Translations under genes and position numbers: made by a program
Notes under the pieces: model-generated
What the model saw: only the letters and a program-made list of their open reading frames with translations
The model's database searches: none
What the model was told of the DNA's origin: nothing
Source of the DNA: Boswellia sacra
Lineage: Eukaryota; Streptophyta; Magnoliopsida; Sapindales; Burseraceae
DNA: 64,000 nt
Direction of reading: 5' to 3'
Assembly: GCA_013180625.2 (NCBI GenBank)
Contig: SNVD02011469.1
Span: 558,001-622,000 of the forward strand
In this document: piece after piece, positions 23,131 to 33,604 of the stretch
Layout of the letters: each line of letters opens with the position of its first letter
Position numbering within the stretch: position 1 is the stretch's first letter

Positions 23131-25317
23131 ATGGTTGAGGCGCTTGTTTCCAAAGTTTTGGAACAATTGGTTTCAATCACTCTTCAACAGATGGAAGAAG
23201 GGATAAAACTAGTTGAGGTTGAGGGCATTGATGAAGAAATGGGAAGGCTCACCAACAACTTTCAGGCCATTAAGGCTGTGCTTATAGACGCTGAGAAAAA
23301 ACAAGTGAAAGAGAAGGATGTGAGAGATTGGTTGGACAAGCTCAAAGACATAGCCTATGATGTGGACGATGTGTTGGATGAGTGGAACACAACAATTCAG
23401 AAATTACAAATTGCCAAGGTTGAAGGTGCTTTTAAGCCTTCAAGAACGGTATGTTCCCTCATTCCTTACTACATCTGTTGTCGTAGACAATTTATTATGC
23501 ATCATGACATTGCTGGTAAGATAAGAAATCTAGACAGTAGACTAGATATTGTTACCATGGAAAAAGATAGGTTCCAGTTTAGCTCGATTGCCAAGGGAAG
23601 CAAAGAGCCAGAACGACAAATGACTAACTCTATTATTGATATTAACCACAATGTAACACGAAAGAGATTGTCAGAGGAGGAATGGTGGTCAATGTTTAGT
23701 GAAGATGTTTTAGATAGTGAAGTATGGGAAATGGAAGAGGTACAGCAAAGACTCTTTCCACCTCCATTATTAGGCTATTATAATTTGCCTTCAACAGTGA
23801 AAATGTGTTTTCTGTATTGTGCCATCTTCCCGAAGAAATACAGGATAGAAAAAGATGAATTGATCAAACTATGGATGGCTCAAGATTATCTAAAGGCAGA
23901 AAATAATAAAGACATAGAGTTAGTTGGTGAAGATTATTTTAAAATCTTAGCAATGCGACCTTTCTTTCAAAATTTTGACAAAGATCCACTTGATGATATA
24001 ACAAGTTTTTGCATGCATGAAGCAGCGCATGACTTGGCTCAATTCCTCAGCCACGATGAATTTTTTATAGCAGGAAAATCTGAACATGAATTTTCTTCTA
24101 AAAAGTTTCGACATGCAAGGATAAATGCTCTTGGAGGAGGCTCGTTTTCTGCCTTGTTTTCTAGCTCGGTTTGTAGTGTACGTAGCCTTGTGGTTGCGAG
24201 TGATTTTAGAAGCGTGAAAATGACAAGTTTATCCAAATTATTTGATCACTTGACATGTTTAAGAACATTAGATTTGGGTAATCAAGATTTTAGAAGAATT
24301 CCAATAAATATAAATAAATTGGTGCATTTGAGATATCTTAATTTATCTAAAAATCGAATATTAAAAGCATTGCCAGGGACATTATGTGAATTGTATAATC
24401 TACAAATCTTAAACATTAGTGGTTGTGAGAATGTCAAAAAACTGCCTCAAGGTATAGGAAACTTAATTAACTTGAGATGTTTGGAAAATCGGAAGGCTCG
24501 ACTTAGATGCATGCCAAAGAGCTTTGAGAAATTGACAGGTCTTCGTAGATTAGACAAATTTGTGATAAGTGACGGTGGGTACAGTAGCAAAGGGGCATGC
24601 TCGGTGGAATGTTTAAAGAACTTCAAAAGCCTCCAAAAGATTAATATAAAAGGATTGGGAAGGTTGCGGGGTGTTGATAAGGCTAAGGAAGTGGAACTTT
24701 ACAATAAGAAAAACCTGCGTGTTTTGAATCTGGGCTTCCATGGGAGGGTGGACAGTGACGATGTAAGAATAATTGAGGCATTGCAGCCGCACACAAATTT
24801 AGAGAAATTAAAGATAAAACGTCATAATGGCTGCACTGTGTTCCCTGATTGGATAATGTCGTTAACCAATTTGAGAGAGTTAAGTATTAAGAGATGTAGA
24901 TTTAGCGAGAATTTGTATGGTTTGGGTAAATTATCATCCCTTGAATCTCTTGAAATATGGTATAATCAAAAAATTAAAAAAGTGGGTAATGACTTTTTGG
25001 GAATAGAAAGTGATGCCAGATCTTCATCTTCTTCATCAAGTATTGTTATTTTTCCCAAATTAAAATTTCTCTGGTTTGGTTTTATGTATGATTGGGAAGA
25101 GTGGAACTATGAAATTAAAAAGAGGGGAGGAAAAGAAATTAAAGTCATGCCATGCCTTCGGACCTTGAAAATTGAATCCTGCTATAAATTAAAGTCACTG
25201 CCAAATCACCTTCGTCAAATGACAACATTGAAGATAGAGATTGTCAGGAGTCCTCTTCTAAAAGAAGAAATTGAGAGAAGTGAGGGGCCATCATCATCTG
25301 CAGCAGTTAACAGCTGA
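23131..25317 (+). CDS. CC-LRR protein from a CNL with most of the NB-ARC deleted in frame (CNL-3)
   Basis: An open frame of 728 codons starting MVEALVSKVLEQL. The coiled-coil domain is complete (YDVDDVLDEW) to about residue 165. It then passes, with no P-loop, RNBS-A, kinase-2 or RNBS-B, to a W-W-S-M-F-S segment, and after a second in-frame loss (which removes GLPLA) to E-D-V-L-D-S-E-V-W-E. The ARC2 end remains: RNBS-D CFLYCAIFPKKYRI, LWMAQDYL and MHE at 295-297 in the MHD position. A full LRR region follows. Compared with CNL-5 about 155 plus 49 codons are missing, and both losses preserve frame. It cannot bind nucleotide in the usual way, so it is either a pseudogene that is still open or a truncated regulator or decoy. 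The TATA box is intact. Confidence 0.85.
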   Translation: MVEALVSKVLEQLVSITLQQMEEGIKLVEVEGIDEEMGRLTNNFQAIKAVLIDAEKKQVKEKDVRDWLDKLKDIAYDVDDVLDEWNTTIQKLQIAKVEGAFKPSRTVCSLIPYYICCRRQFIMHHDIAGKIRNLDSRLDIVTMEKDRFQFSSIAKGSKEPERQMTNSIIDINHNVTRKRLSEEEWWSMFSEDVLDSEVWEMEEVQQRLFPPPLLGYYNLPSTVKMCFLYCAIFPKKYRIEKDELIKLWMAQDYLKAENNKDIELVGEDYFKILAMRPFFQNFDKDPLDDITSFCMHEAAHDLAQFLSHDEFFIAGKSEHEFSSKKFRHARINALGGGSFSALFSSSVCSVRSLVVASDFRSVKMTSLSKLFDHLTCLRTLDLGNQDFRRIPININKLVHLRYLNLSKNRILKALPGTLCELYNLQILNISGCENVKKLPQGIGNLINLRCLENRKARLRCMPKSFEKLTGLRRLDKFVISDGGYSSKGACSVECLKNFKSLQKINIKGLGRLRGVDKAKEVELYNKKNLRVLNLGFHGRVDSDDVRIIEALQPHTNLEKLKIKRHNGCTVFPDWIMSLTNLRELSIKRCRFSENLYGLGKLSSLESLEIWYNQKIKKVGNDFLGIESDARSSSSSSSIVIFPKLKFLWFGFMYDWEEWNYEIKKRGGKEIKVMPCLRTLKIESCYKLKSLPNHLRQMTTLKIEIVRSPLLKEEIERSEGPSSSAAVNS

Positions 25318-26845
25318 CAACGATCTCTCTCAAACCCCATTAAACAACTGGTAATGTTCTATCGTTTACAGTTTTTTTTTTTTTTTTTAATAAAGAAAAT
25401 TTTGTTAATTCTGTGTTGTGATAGTACTCGCAATAAGCTGAAAAATTTCATTTTCCAAATAATTAATTTAAAAAAAGTCCCTTTTGGGTCTGAAGTTCAC
25501 CTGAAAATTCTGGAGTAAGGAACCTGTTTGCTTATTCATCAGGAACAAAAGATCTTTTGACGTTTCTGGATTTGAAGAAGGAATCTCATTTGCTTGCTCC
25601 ATGAATGGAGGACTTGGTGTAGGTTTAGAGGGAAGAAGCGGTTGGACTAGGTAATTTGCAATTGACATCTTGTATCCAAAATTTTGTAAATTACAATCAT
25701 TCTTGCTAATCATCATAATTTAATATTGCACTGGAATTTTTTTTTTTCATTGTAGATTTAGTGCTCTGTCGAATACAACAGAGAGGATCAGCAAGTGTGA
25801 TATCAACTGGTGAAGAATTTGTGAATCATATGATCTTTACACTTTAGCTTATCATTTAAATTTTCTCTTTCACGATTAGATGTCAACCTTCCTTATCTTC
25901 ACAGGAAAAAAAAATACACTATACTTACATTCAGATCATGAAATCACCTGCAGACTCAAGGACCATGTATGACAGTCTGTTTATCCTTTGTGACAGATTA
26001 AGTACAGTCTAGGGTCACACAGTTTTAATTTTCAATAAATATATGTTTTTGAACCAGTAAAATATGGCTTTCGCGGATAAGAAGAAAGCTGCGGATATCT
26101 CTTGCATGTGTATGATGCTAGCTGGCCAGAGTGATGCCAGATGCTCCGTGGTATGAGGAACCGTCGTGTTTCATAAACTTCTATTTTGCTCGGGTTGAAA
26201 GTTTTGAAGATTATCATTATTAATAAAGAATATAAGTTCACATAAATAATCCAATGCAACTCAATAACTTTTAGTTTCTCTAACCAGGTGATGCAGAACT
26301 CATGTGCATAGGATTGTCCATCCAACTCTGCATCTTCCACCAAGTTCAATAGACAGAACGTTTCAGGAATCTTGAGTCATCAAGTTTCTGCTTAAAGCAA
26401 AATCAAAATTCATTATCCTGGGAAAGTGCTGAATAATAAGGTAGTTTGCCATCTCTGTCACAATTTGTTCTCTTTATTAGTCACTTTCGACTCCACCCCA
26501 CACCGGACGCCCGCCCTTCCCTTCCCCCAGAAAAAAAAAAAAAAACGCTTTGTTTTTCATCTCTCAATTCATCTATTTTCTTTCCAAGTTCTAGTTGTCC
26601 CTATGGTATGAAATGCAATTTCTTTTTCCATTATTATAGAATCTATTATAATGTAGCATTCAAAATTATTTAGACTAGTAAGCTTGATTTTAACATCTAA
26701 AACTTTTCAACACCCTGATTCAGATATGTCGTTAGGGAGTTACATATGCAGTTGTGTTCATTTCTACTTTTGTTTTGTAACTAATTTGAAGCTGTTCTAG
26801 GAAAGTGGGCAAGATCAAATAAATGGGAAAAAGAGTATGATAGCC
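25318..26845 (+). repeat. CNL-3 3'-tail modules
   Basis: This stretch contains tail modules homologous to those after CNL-1 and CNL-5. A decayed copy of the lectin segment (encoding an F-E-E-G-I-S-F-A-C-S-M-N-G-G-like turn) lies near 25565-25640, the 'aaatcacctgcagactcaa' segment near 25940, and the 'gatgcagaa' block at 26290. A poly-A tract lies near 26530. No intact gene is seen. Confidence 0.55.
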
Positions 26846-27425
26846 GGACCTTGGGGAGGAAGTAATGGGATGATGGAACCTATCATGGGATGAGAGAGAT
26901 CACGCTTGTGTTAAGCTTATCACAGCAGAAAAGCATGGAGGTGTTGGAGGCAATCAGACTTCTAAGGTCTGCTCAAATTCTCACTCTAAATAGTTTTTGA
27001 TCTTATGTTATCATTCCATAATCTTATGGTTCAGTCTTAATGAAAAGTGATTCTCTATCAAATTACTTTTTGTTAGAAAATTTCAGTCTGCCTTCTCAGA
27101 AGGTAACAGCTTTTTCACCTTATCTGTAAATTTTCATTTATTTTAGATCAGGCTGCGGCACCCAGAGTTCTTAATCAGTCTTAGTGGCCACTACTGTCCT
27201 GTGGTGTATATGGAGGAGCCCTGTGATCAAATCACTACCTTTTAAGAGAAACAAGAGAATCTTTTGCCCCTGTGGGTCTGAGGAAGATGGATGGAGCACT
27301 TGTTGTAGGTTTGAAGGGAAGAAGTGGTTGGTATCTTGTTGCAACTGGTTTCCATGTGTACAAGAAACGATCAACAGAGCTCTTTTAGAGGTATTTTCAC
27401 CTAATTTCTGAATACTGGTAAAAAG
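26846..27425 (+). pseudogene. Jacalin-related lectin pseudogene, two exons (JRL-e)
   Basis: Exon 1 (26846-26966) begins G-P-W-G-G and keeps, in shifted frame, K-H-G-G-V-G-G-N-Q before a gtctgc donor. The segment between, normally containing V-Y-D-x-C-I-x-S-I-R-V-V-Y-D, is shortened. Exon 2 starts after 'ttttag' at 27147 and reads I-R-L-R-H-P-E-F-L-I-S-L-S-G-H-Y-C-P-V-V-Y, then a stop. In another frame L-V-V-G-L-K-G-R-S-G-W-Y-L closes the domain. The intron is phase 0, as is visible in JRL-h. It lies 1.5 kb downstream of CNL-3 on the same strand. Confidence 0.8.
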
Positions 27426-28083
27426 TTGAAGAAAATTAAGCAGGAACTCTGGCGAGTCAAGGAAATAATTAGTCAAGCTGCTTTCTATGTACTATTAATT
27501 TTAATGAACTCAATTTTTTTTTTTAATTGAACCTAGGATCTCAGTATGATCTTATCGCTCCTTCTTTGGCTGCCACCTTGCCATTGGGCTAACCTATTAT
27601 GAGTAATGAACTCAAATTGAAGGTACAGGGTGCCTATAATTGCCCTTGTTATCATTATTTGTAAATTAAAAACTTCATTTCATCTAACATCAAGCAGTAG
27701 GGCCACGGTTATAATTAAGGGATTGGAATCGTTACAACCATCAAATTAAGAAATTGTAAAACAAATCAATCACCAAAAAGTAATAATTCTAGAGTATTTC
27801 AATACTAAAAGAGTAAATAATTGTATTGCTTTTTATTACAAAATTCACTAAACTTTATTCCAAATCCACTGAGAACAGTGCTTAAACAATAGCCTTGAAT
27901 GATACTATTCGCCTTAAAGCAATAAAGCCACGGCTTACACTCAGCAGCTCTGCCAAAGCTTGAAAGGATTTATGTTATGGATTATATAATATGCGTTTCA
28001 GAAAATCTTAATGTAATAAAGCAAAAGATGTATATAAAGTAATCAAATCCGTTCAATGTAAGGCAAATTACTCTTCATTTCTA
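27426..28083. other. Spacer between JRL-e and the P450
   Basis: No gene is seen. A T-rich run lies at about 27515. The last 60 bases before 28084 may hold the former P450 promoter ('tatataaagtaatc' near 28030). Confidence 0.4.
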
Positions 28084-29133
28084 ATGGAGCTTGTATTCTC
28101 CTTCGCAATCCTTCTTACTTGTCTTCTCTTTGTCTTCATGGTCCTGAAGATAATAAGAAAGATATCCAGAACCCACGATAGACACTTAAATTTCCCTCCG
28201 GGGCCATGGAAATTACCTCTTCCTGGAAATTTGCTTCAGCTCGTTACTTCTGAGCCACATCGAAGACTAAGAGACTAGGCCAAGAAATATGGACCCTTGA
28301 TGGACCTCCAGGTCGGGAAATTTCCACAATTGTTGTTTCTTCACCTGAATACGCGAAGGAAGTCATGAAAACCCATGACATTACCTTTGCGTCAAGACCT
28401 CAGTTTCCAGCAACAAAAGTCTTGACTTATGAGCGTGCACACATAATTTTTGCTCCATATGGTGATTACTGGAGACAACTACGAAGACTTCGTACTTTGG
28501 AGCTATTAAGCCCCAAAAGAGTCCAATCTTTCAGGCCAATAAGAGAAGAAGAAGTCTGCAATATCATTCGTTGGATTGCTACCAAAGCAGAATCACCAAT
28601 TAACTGTGCCAAGGAAGTTTACTCGCTAATATTTGGTATCACTTCCAGGGCAGCCTTTGGCAAGAGAAGTGAAGATCAATAAGCATTCATTTCAGTTATT
28701 GCTGAAGCCACAAAAGTGACTGGAGGATTTAATATTGGAGATCTTTCTCCTTCCATCAAACTACTTCAACCGATCAGGAGAATCAAGTCTCAGGTAGAGA
28801 AGTTTCATCAGGAAAATAGCAGAACAATGGAAAACATTATCAATGAACACAAGAAGGACACAAAGAGTACTACTGATCGAGAACTGGTCGAGAAGTTGAA
28901 GATTTTCTTGATATTCTTTTGAAAGCTGGAGAGAATGGTGAACTTAAAATTCCCCTTAATACCAGCAACATCAAAGCGGTGATTTTAATAAATATATCTT
29001 GCAATTACTTTTTTGTAGAACGTCATCGGCCATCCTCCATCTACAATCTAATTTCTTCTCCAACAAGTAATCTCAAATATAAGTGAAACATGTTTGTTTC
29101 TCATTTAATAATAAATATTGGCTTAATGAGATG

Positions 29134-31720
29134 TGTCACAACCCATTCTCGACATACAAAATATAGCATTTATACGGTCATTTAAATGTGAACTCTAATA
29201 TTATTTCAAAAATTAATATAAGTATAACCCAAATGGAGTTCCTAATGACAACCACCTCATTCTACTGCATTTATGTACATTCAAAAATCAAAAGAAGTTC
29301 TATAGTATGGCTATGCTAATATAGAGCAGCGGTCTATGGTTGTCAAGGGAACTCTGTCAGCAATGCCAAAAGTCCTCCATCCCTAGCTCAATCTATTGAT
29401 CACCCGAGGCACACAACAACTTTCATGAGTAAAACTCAGTAAGTAAGCTAAGTGAATATACAGCAATAAACAATAACAATAGAATTCAATCCACAGTACG
29501 AAACTATCCATTTCTAACTACACAAGCATTATCTAAATCGTTAAAGAAAGAATGCCCCAGAGTTCACTTCGGTTACATTTGCGCTCCCGCACCAATTTTC
29601 TTTCTAGACCTCTGTAGGTCGATTCAACCTCACATAAGTGAGTTCACATTTCTCTACTCATTGCTTTTTCATGCACAATCACAATCACATAATGAGGAAG
29701 CTTCCACAGTATCAGTTACAGTCACCTAGGGGAAAAGATTCTCTAATCAAGGTAGGACTTTTCATTTCACAGTCAGTTCCCATATAATAGTTCAAGGCTA
29801 GTCTGACAATCCAGGTGATACTGGGCCCATGCTATCGAATCCTGTCTAGAGAAACACATGGTCTAGACCTCCCCTCAAGCCATGGGAGTACGGAATGCTT
29901 AAGGCTAGTCTGACAATCCGGGTGATACCAGACCCATGCTACCAAATCTCGTCTAGAGAAACACATGGTCCAGACCTCCCCTCAAGCCATGAAACAGTAC
30001 AGACCAGTACAAATACATTTAGATGCCTACACTTGAAATAGCTTGAGGTTAGTCTGATAATTCAGGTGATACTGGGCCCATACTACCGAATCTCGTTTAG
30101 AGAAACACATGGTCCAGACCTCCTCTCAAGCTATGAGAGCTAAACTTCCTAGGTATTGGCATGCCAATCATGTTTCACCATTCACAATCAGTCACACATG
30201 AAAGAAGTTTGACATCAACCTTCTAGAACAGTTACAATATCTCACATTCCAGCATCAAGGTGCTAGCAATTAACAATGTTACAATCCACAAAATTACATA
30301 CATACAGTACACAATTTATTGTGGCCTCAGAATAGTTAGCTTACTTACCTTGTACAACTGCTTTTCGACGCTTGTGATTGACCTAAAAATAAAACAAAAA
30401 TCTCTTTTTAGGTCACCATACACTTGTAAAACATTTCCCCTTTTTGGCTCTATTTCTATACTTACTTTGACAAACAATTTACAACAACACTTGTCTACTT
30501 TCAAAATTCACGCAATTTGATAGACATCTTTTAGACACATACCTAATGTCTCCTTAAAATTTTTAGAGCAAATTGGGGTCATTAGGTCACTCAAAATAAT
30601 CAAATTCATTACCTCAACAATCCTGTCACTGCATTGACTTCACTGAGCACTATCAACTTAAAAATTTGTAGGGATTTCAATCCTACTCAAATGGCTACAA
30701 AAATTTAAAGGCTGGTATATAACATATATATATACCTCCATACCAAAAATCAGGTCTTTTAAAGGTGTTTAACCCATTCAAATCCATGTATTTCTAACTG
30801 CCCTGTTTTGGAAACTAAAAATTCCAGTTTTAGGAAGCCAATTTTAAAAATCTATAACAATTCACACAGACCTTCAATCTCAGTGAAAATTTACAGTCTC
30901 ATATATGACACATAAAAGGACTTGCATACCAAAAAAAAGATAATTATATGAAGATTTGGACCCTCAACTAAAGTCATCTTCCTTTACTCTATTCTAAGAC
31001 AGGGGAAATGTGCAATACCATACCAGAAATTAAAAAATTCACTACAAATCACCTACTTCGAATTTTTGAGTGAATCCAATTGCTATACACTCCTGGACAT
31101 GTCTATTTTCATCCATAAAAATTTCATAACAAGAACATGTCCCCCTGATTTTTGGTAATTTTCGGAACATGCACTGCTCAGTGTAACAAAATTTCCAGGA
31201 TTTAAACTAAACTCTCAATTCTAGCTTATATCTTCATCTTCTTGCTTAGATACATTCAAAACTTATTCAAATTCATGTTTCCACACAGATTTCCAGCAGC
31301 ACAAACAACAATTCATATACTCACATCACAACCCAAAAGAATTCTTGCAAATACATACACAATAGCACAAGAATTCTAAAGGAGAGAAGAGTTCTTACCA
31401 CTTGCTTGCTTGATTCTTGGTGAAATTTTGTGTGTGTGGAGCTTAGAGGGAGTGAAGGGCTGGAAACGTGACCTAGTAAGTTAGAATGGAAGAATTCTAG
31501 AATTCTTCTCATTTTATATATAAACACAAGGCAAAGTTTCCATTTAGTCCATCTCTCCTCCTTTATAACCATTAAATCCATTATTCTTCTCATTAAGCCC
31601 CTTATTCTCTCATCTATTACATTACAAAATCCAACACATAACTAATACATTAATACATATATTACACATGTAACCATAACACATGCTATAATGTATATTA
31701 CAAACACTTAGGATATTACA
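29134..31720 (-). mobile_element. LTR-type element, family A copy 2, inside the P450
   Basis: 2587 bp flanked by the 5-bp duplication AGATG (29129-29133 and 31721-31725). The ends read TGTCACAACCC on the left and GGATATTACA on the right, i.e. TG...CA termini typical of integrase-mediated LTR insertion. It is homologous in antisense to the element in CNL-4 and very similar to 48914-51341. Three copies of a repeated segment (aaggctagtctgac) lie at 29794, 29901 and 30045. No retrotransposon protein is present, so it is a solo LTR or an internally deleted derivative. Confidence 0.85.
29790..30145 (-). repeat. Tandem repeats inside family A copy 2
   Basis: Three units beginning near 29794, 29901 and 30045 (spacings 107 and about 144 bp) carry the 'gtctgacaatccgggtgata' type sequence. 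They are the reverse complement of the 142-bp array at 39995-40540 and match 49431-49790. Confidence 0.8.
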
Positions 31721-32373
31721 AGATGAGTATATAAATTTGTTTTCGGGACATTTTTTGTGCTAGTAGTGACACATCTGCTACAATATTAGAGTGGGCAATG
31801 GCTGAAATGATGAGAAACAGAAAAGTACCGGAAAAAGCACAATCTGAGGTGAGGGAAATCTATAACAAAAGAGTGAAGGTAGATGAAGCAGGCCTTGGTG
31901 AGATGAAATATTTGAAACTAGTTATAAAAGAGACTCTGGGATTACATCCTCCTGCTGCTTTGTTAGTTCCAAGAGAATGTGGAGAGATATGTGTTATTAA
32001 TGGATTTTGACATACCCATTAAATCCACAGTCATTGTTAACGCTTGGGCGATTGGAAGAGATTCCAAATATTGGACCGAACATGAGAGCTTTAATCCAGA
32101 AAGTTTTCTTGATTCTTCCATTGATTATAAGGTGGCTAATTTTGAATACATTCCATTTGGCGCTAGTAGGAGGATATGTGCCCTTGTATGTCATTAAGTC
32201 TGGCAAGTATTGAGCTTCCATTGGGTTCATTGTTGTATCATTTTAATTGGAAACTTCCGAGCGGAATGAAGCATGAAGATATCGACATGATTGAGTCTTT
32301 TAGTTTCTCTGCCAGAAGAAAAGATGATATGTTCTTGATTCCCACTCTTTATCGTCCTTCACTTGTTGCATAG

Positions 32374-32842
32374 GTTCAAAATGAAGCAGTAGCTAATTTG
32401 CACTAATAGCTTTGTGTTTATATAGACATATATATACACACACACCTATGCGTCCTAGTACAAATTATTTTAGCTGTCATCTTCCAACCCCAGGCCTTCT
32501 GTTGTGTAGCTATATATGAAGATATGGTTCAAATAATTTCTTCTTGCTAAGTAACTTATACATCAAGTCAAATATATATATACATTTTTTCAATTCTGTT
32601 TGATTCATAAGCAAAGGACATTAAATTTGTATATATAACTTATGGCACAAGCAACTCATGATACAGCTTAGATTTACAAGTAATCAAAAGTGGACAATCC
32701 TTGATTAATATTGAACAAAAGAAAGGTACCAGCTTGTTGAAATTGTTTTCAAACTCCAGTTGAAAGCCAACCACTGTTGAGACTACTGGCAAATAGCTTT
32801 CTGGGATTCGTGGTTGTCACAGTTAATTTTCTTTTGTTTCAG
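32374..32842. other. Spacer downstream of the P450
   Basis: No gene is seen. Short TA-rich simple repeats lie near 32430 and 32575. From about 32740 the sequence resembles the upstream intron of the JRL copies. Confidence 0.4.
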
Positions 32843-32960
32843 ATTAATCTGTAACACCCACAAGAGTTCCTAAGCACTACTGTGAGTGGCCATCTACGAT
32901 AAAATCACCTACTTCTAAGAGCAAACACAGAAGAACTTTAAAATCCCGAAGCAATTAATC
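32843..32960 (+). pseudogene. Jacalin-related lectin exon relic (JRL-f)
   Basis: After a 'tttgtttcag' acceptor the sequence (attaatctgtaacacccacaag then agttcctaagc) matches the start of the second JRL exon, and 'gtgagtggccat' matches the S-G-H-Y-encoding part. Homology fades after about 32960. It is short and heavily decayed. Confidence 0.5.
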
Positions 32961-33028
32961 TCATCCTTTGAACCTTGTTAACCAGTATCAAGTAAAACTT
33001 TCCTGGGTCTTCTCTGAGCATTACAAAC

Positions 33029-33599
33029 TATTACGTATCACTTCTGCATTGCGTAACGTAACAATTTTCAACAAATGGGTCACCATATATGGAGTAAGTA
33101 TCCAGCCCAAAAGACTAGTCTATTAAGTGGAGGAACTCCTTCCATATATAAGCCTCATGACCTTCCCTTAACCAATGAATATGAGACTCCAAATGGGGAT
33201 CCCATAGGTACAACAATCCCCCTCCTTAGACAAGGCCTCGGTGGGTGGCGGCACCATCATTGTTTGAACTAAATGAGTCCACATTGCTGGCTCTGATACC
33301 ACTTACCAATGATAATCCTCCACAAAGACAAGGCTACTGCATCCTTGTCTGAACCGAATGAGTCCACATTTCTGTCTTGGGTTAGCTCTGACACCACATA
33401 TTACGTATCACTTCCACATTGTGCAACACAATAATTTTCAACAAATGGACCACCATATATGGAGTAGTATCAAGCCCAAAAGACTAGTCTATTAGGTGGA
33501 GGAACTCCTCCCATATATAAGCCTCACGACCTTCCCTTAACCAATCAATGTGAGACTCCAAATGAGGACTATTCAAATGGTGATTCCATGGGTACAACA
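33029..33599 (-). mobile_element. TRIM-type miniature LTR retrotransposon, complete
   Basis: 571 bp with two direct terminal repeats: 33029-33215 (187 bp) and 33399-33599 (201 bp, with one small insertion). The 5-bp duplication CAAAC lies on both sides (33024-33028 and 33600-33604). Read on the minus strand, the LTR starts TGTTGTACC; TGGTGTCAGAGC at 33385-33396 lies 2 bp inside the 5' LTR and differs by one base from the common initiator-Met tRNA primer site. A purine-rich tract (AGGAGGGGGAT on the minus strand) adjoins the 3' LTR. A second primer-site-like copy, TGGTATCAGAGC, lies at 33290-33301, showing an internal duplication. There is no coding capacity; it would need an autonomous partner. 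Confidence 0.92.
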
Positions 33600-33604
33600 C
33601 AAAC

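Larger units (their letters stand above)
28084..32373 (+). pseudogene. Cytochrome P450 pseudogene, CYP71-type, with an LTR-type insertion
   Basis: The first exon keeps a membrane anchor (M-E-L-V-F-S-F-A-I-L-L-T), the proline hinge F-P-P-G-P-W-K-L-P and the helix C motif W-R-Q-L-R-R. Stops occur at 28276 and 28680, and frameshifts near 28315 and 28895. After N-I-K-A-V-I-L near 28985 the coding sequence breaks off at the usual CYP71 intron position and resumes at 31747 with D-I-F-C-A-S-S-D-T-S-A (helix I). The ExxR motif reads K-E-T-L-G, so its arginine is lost. A frameshift lies near 31995. PERF reads P-E-S-F, and the heme loop F-G-A-S-R-R-I-C is followed by another frameshift near 32170. Such enzymes oxidise small molecules at the ER; this one is dead. 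It sits alone in the resistance cluster. Confidence 0.92.

Noticed and set aside
29794..30145. A CRISPR-like or satellite array, from the regularly repeated segments.
   Set aside because: Too few, long units with unequal spacing, in a plant genome, and located inside a mobile element that has the same repeats at other sites.
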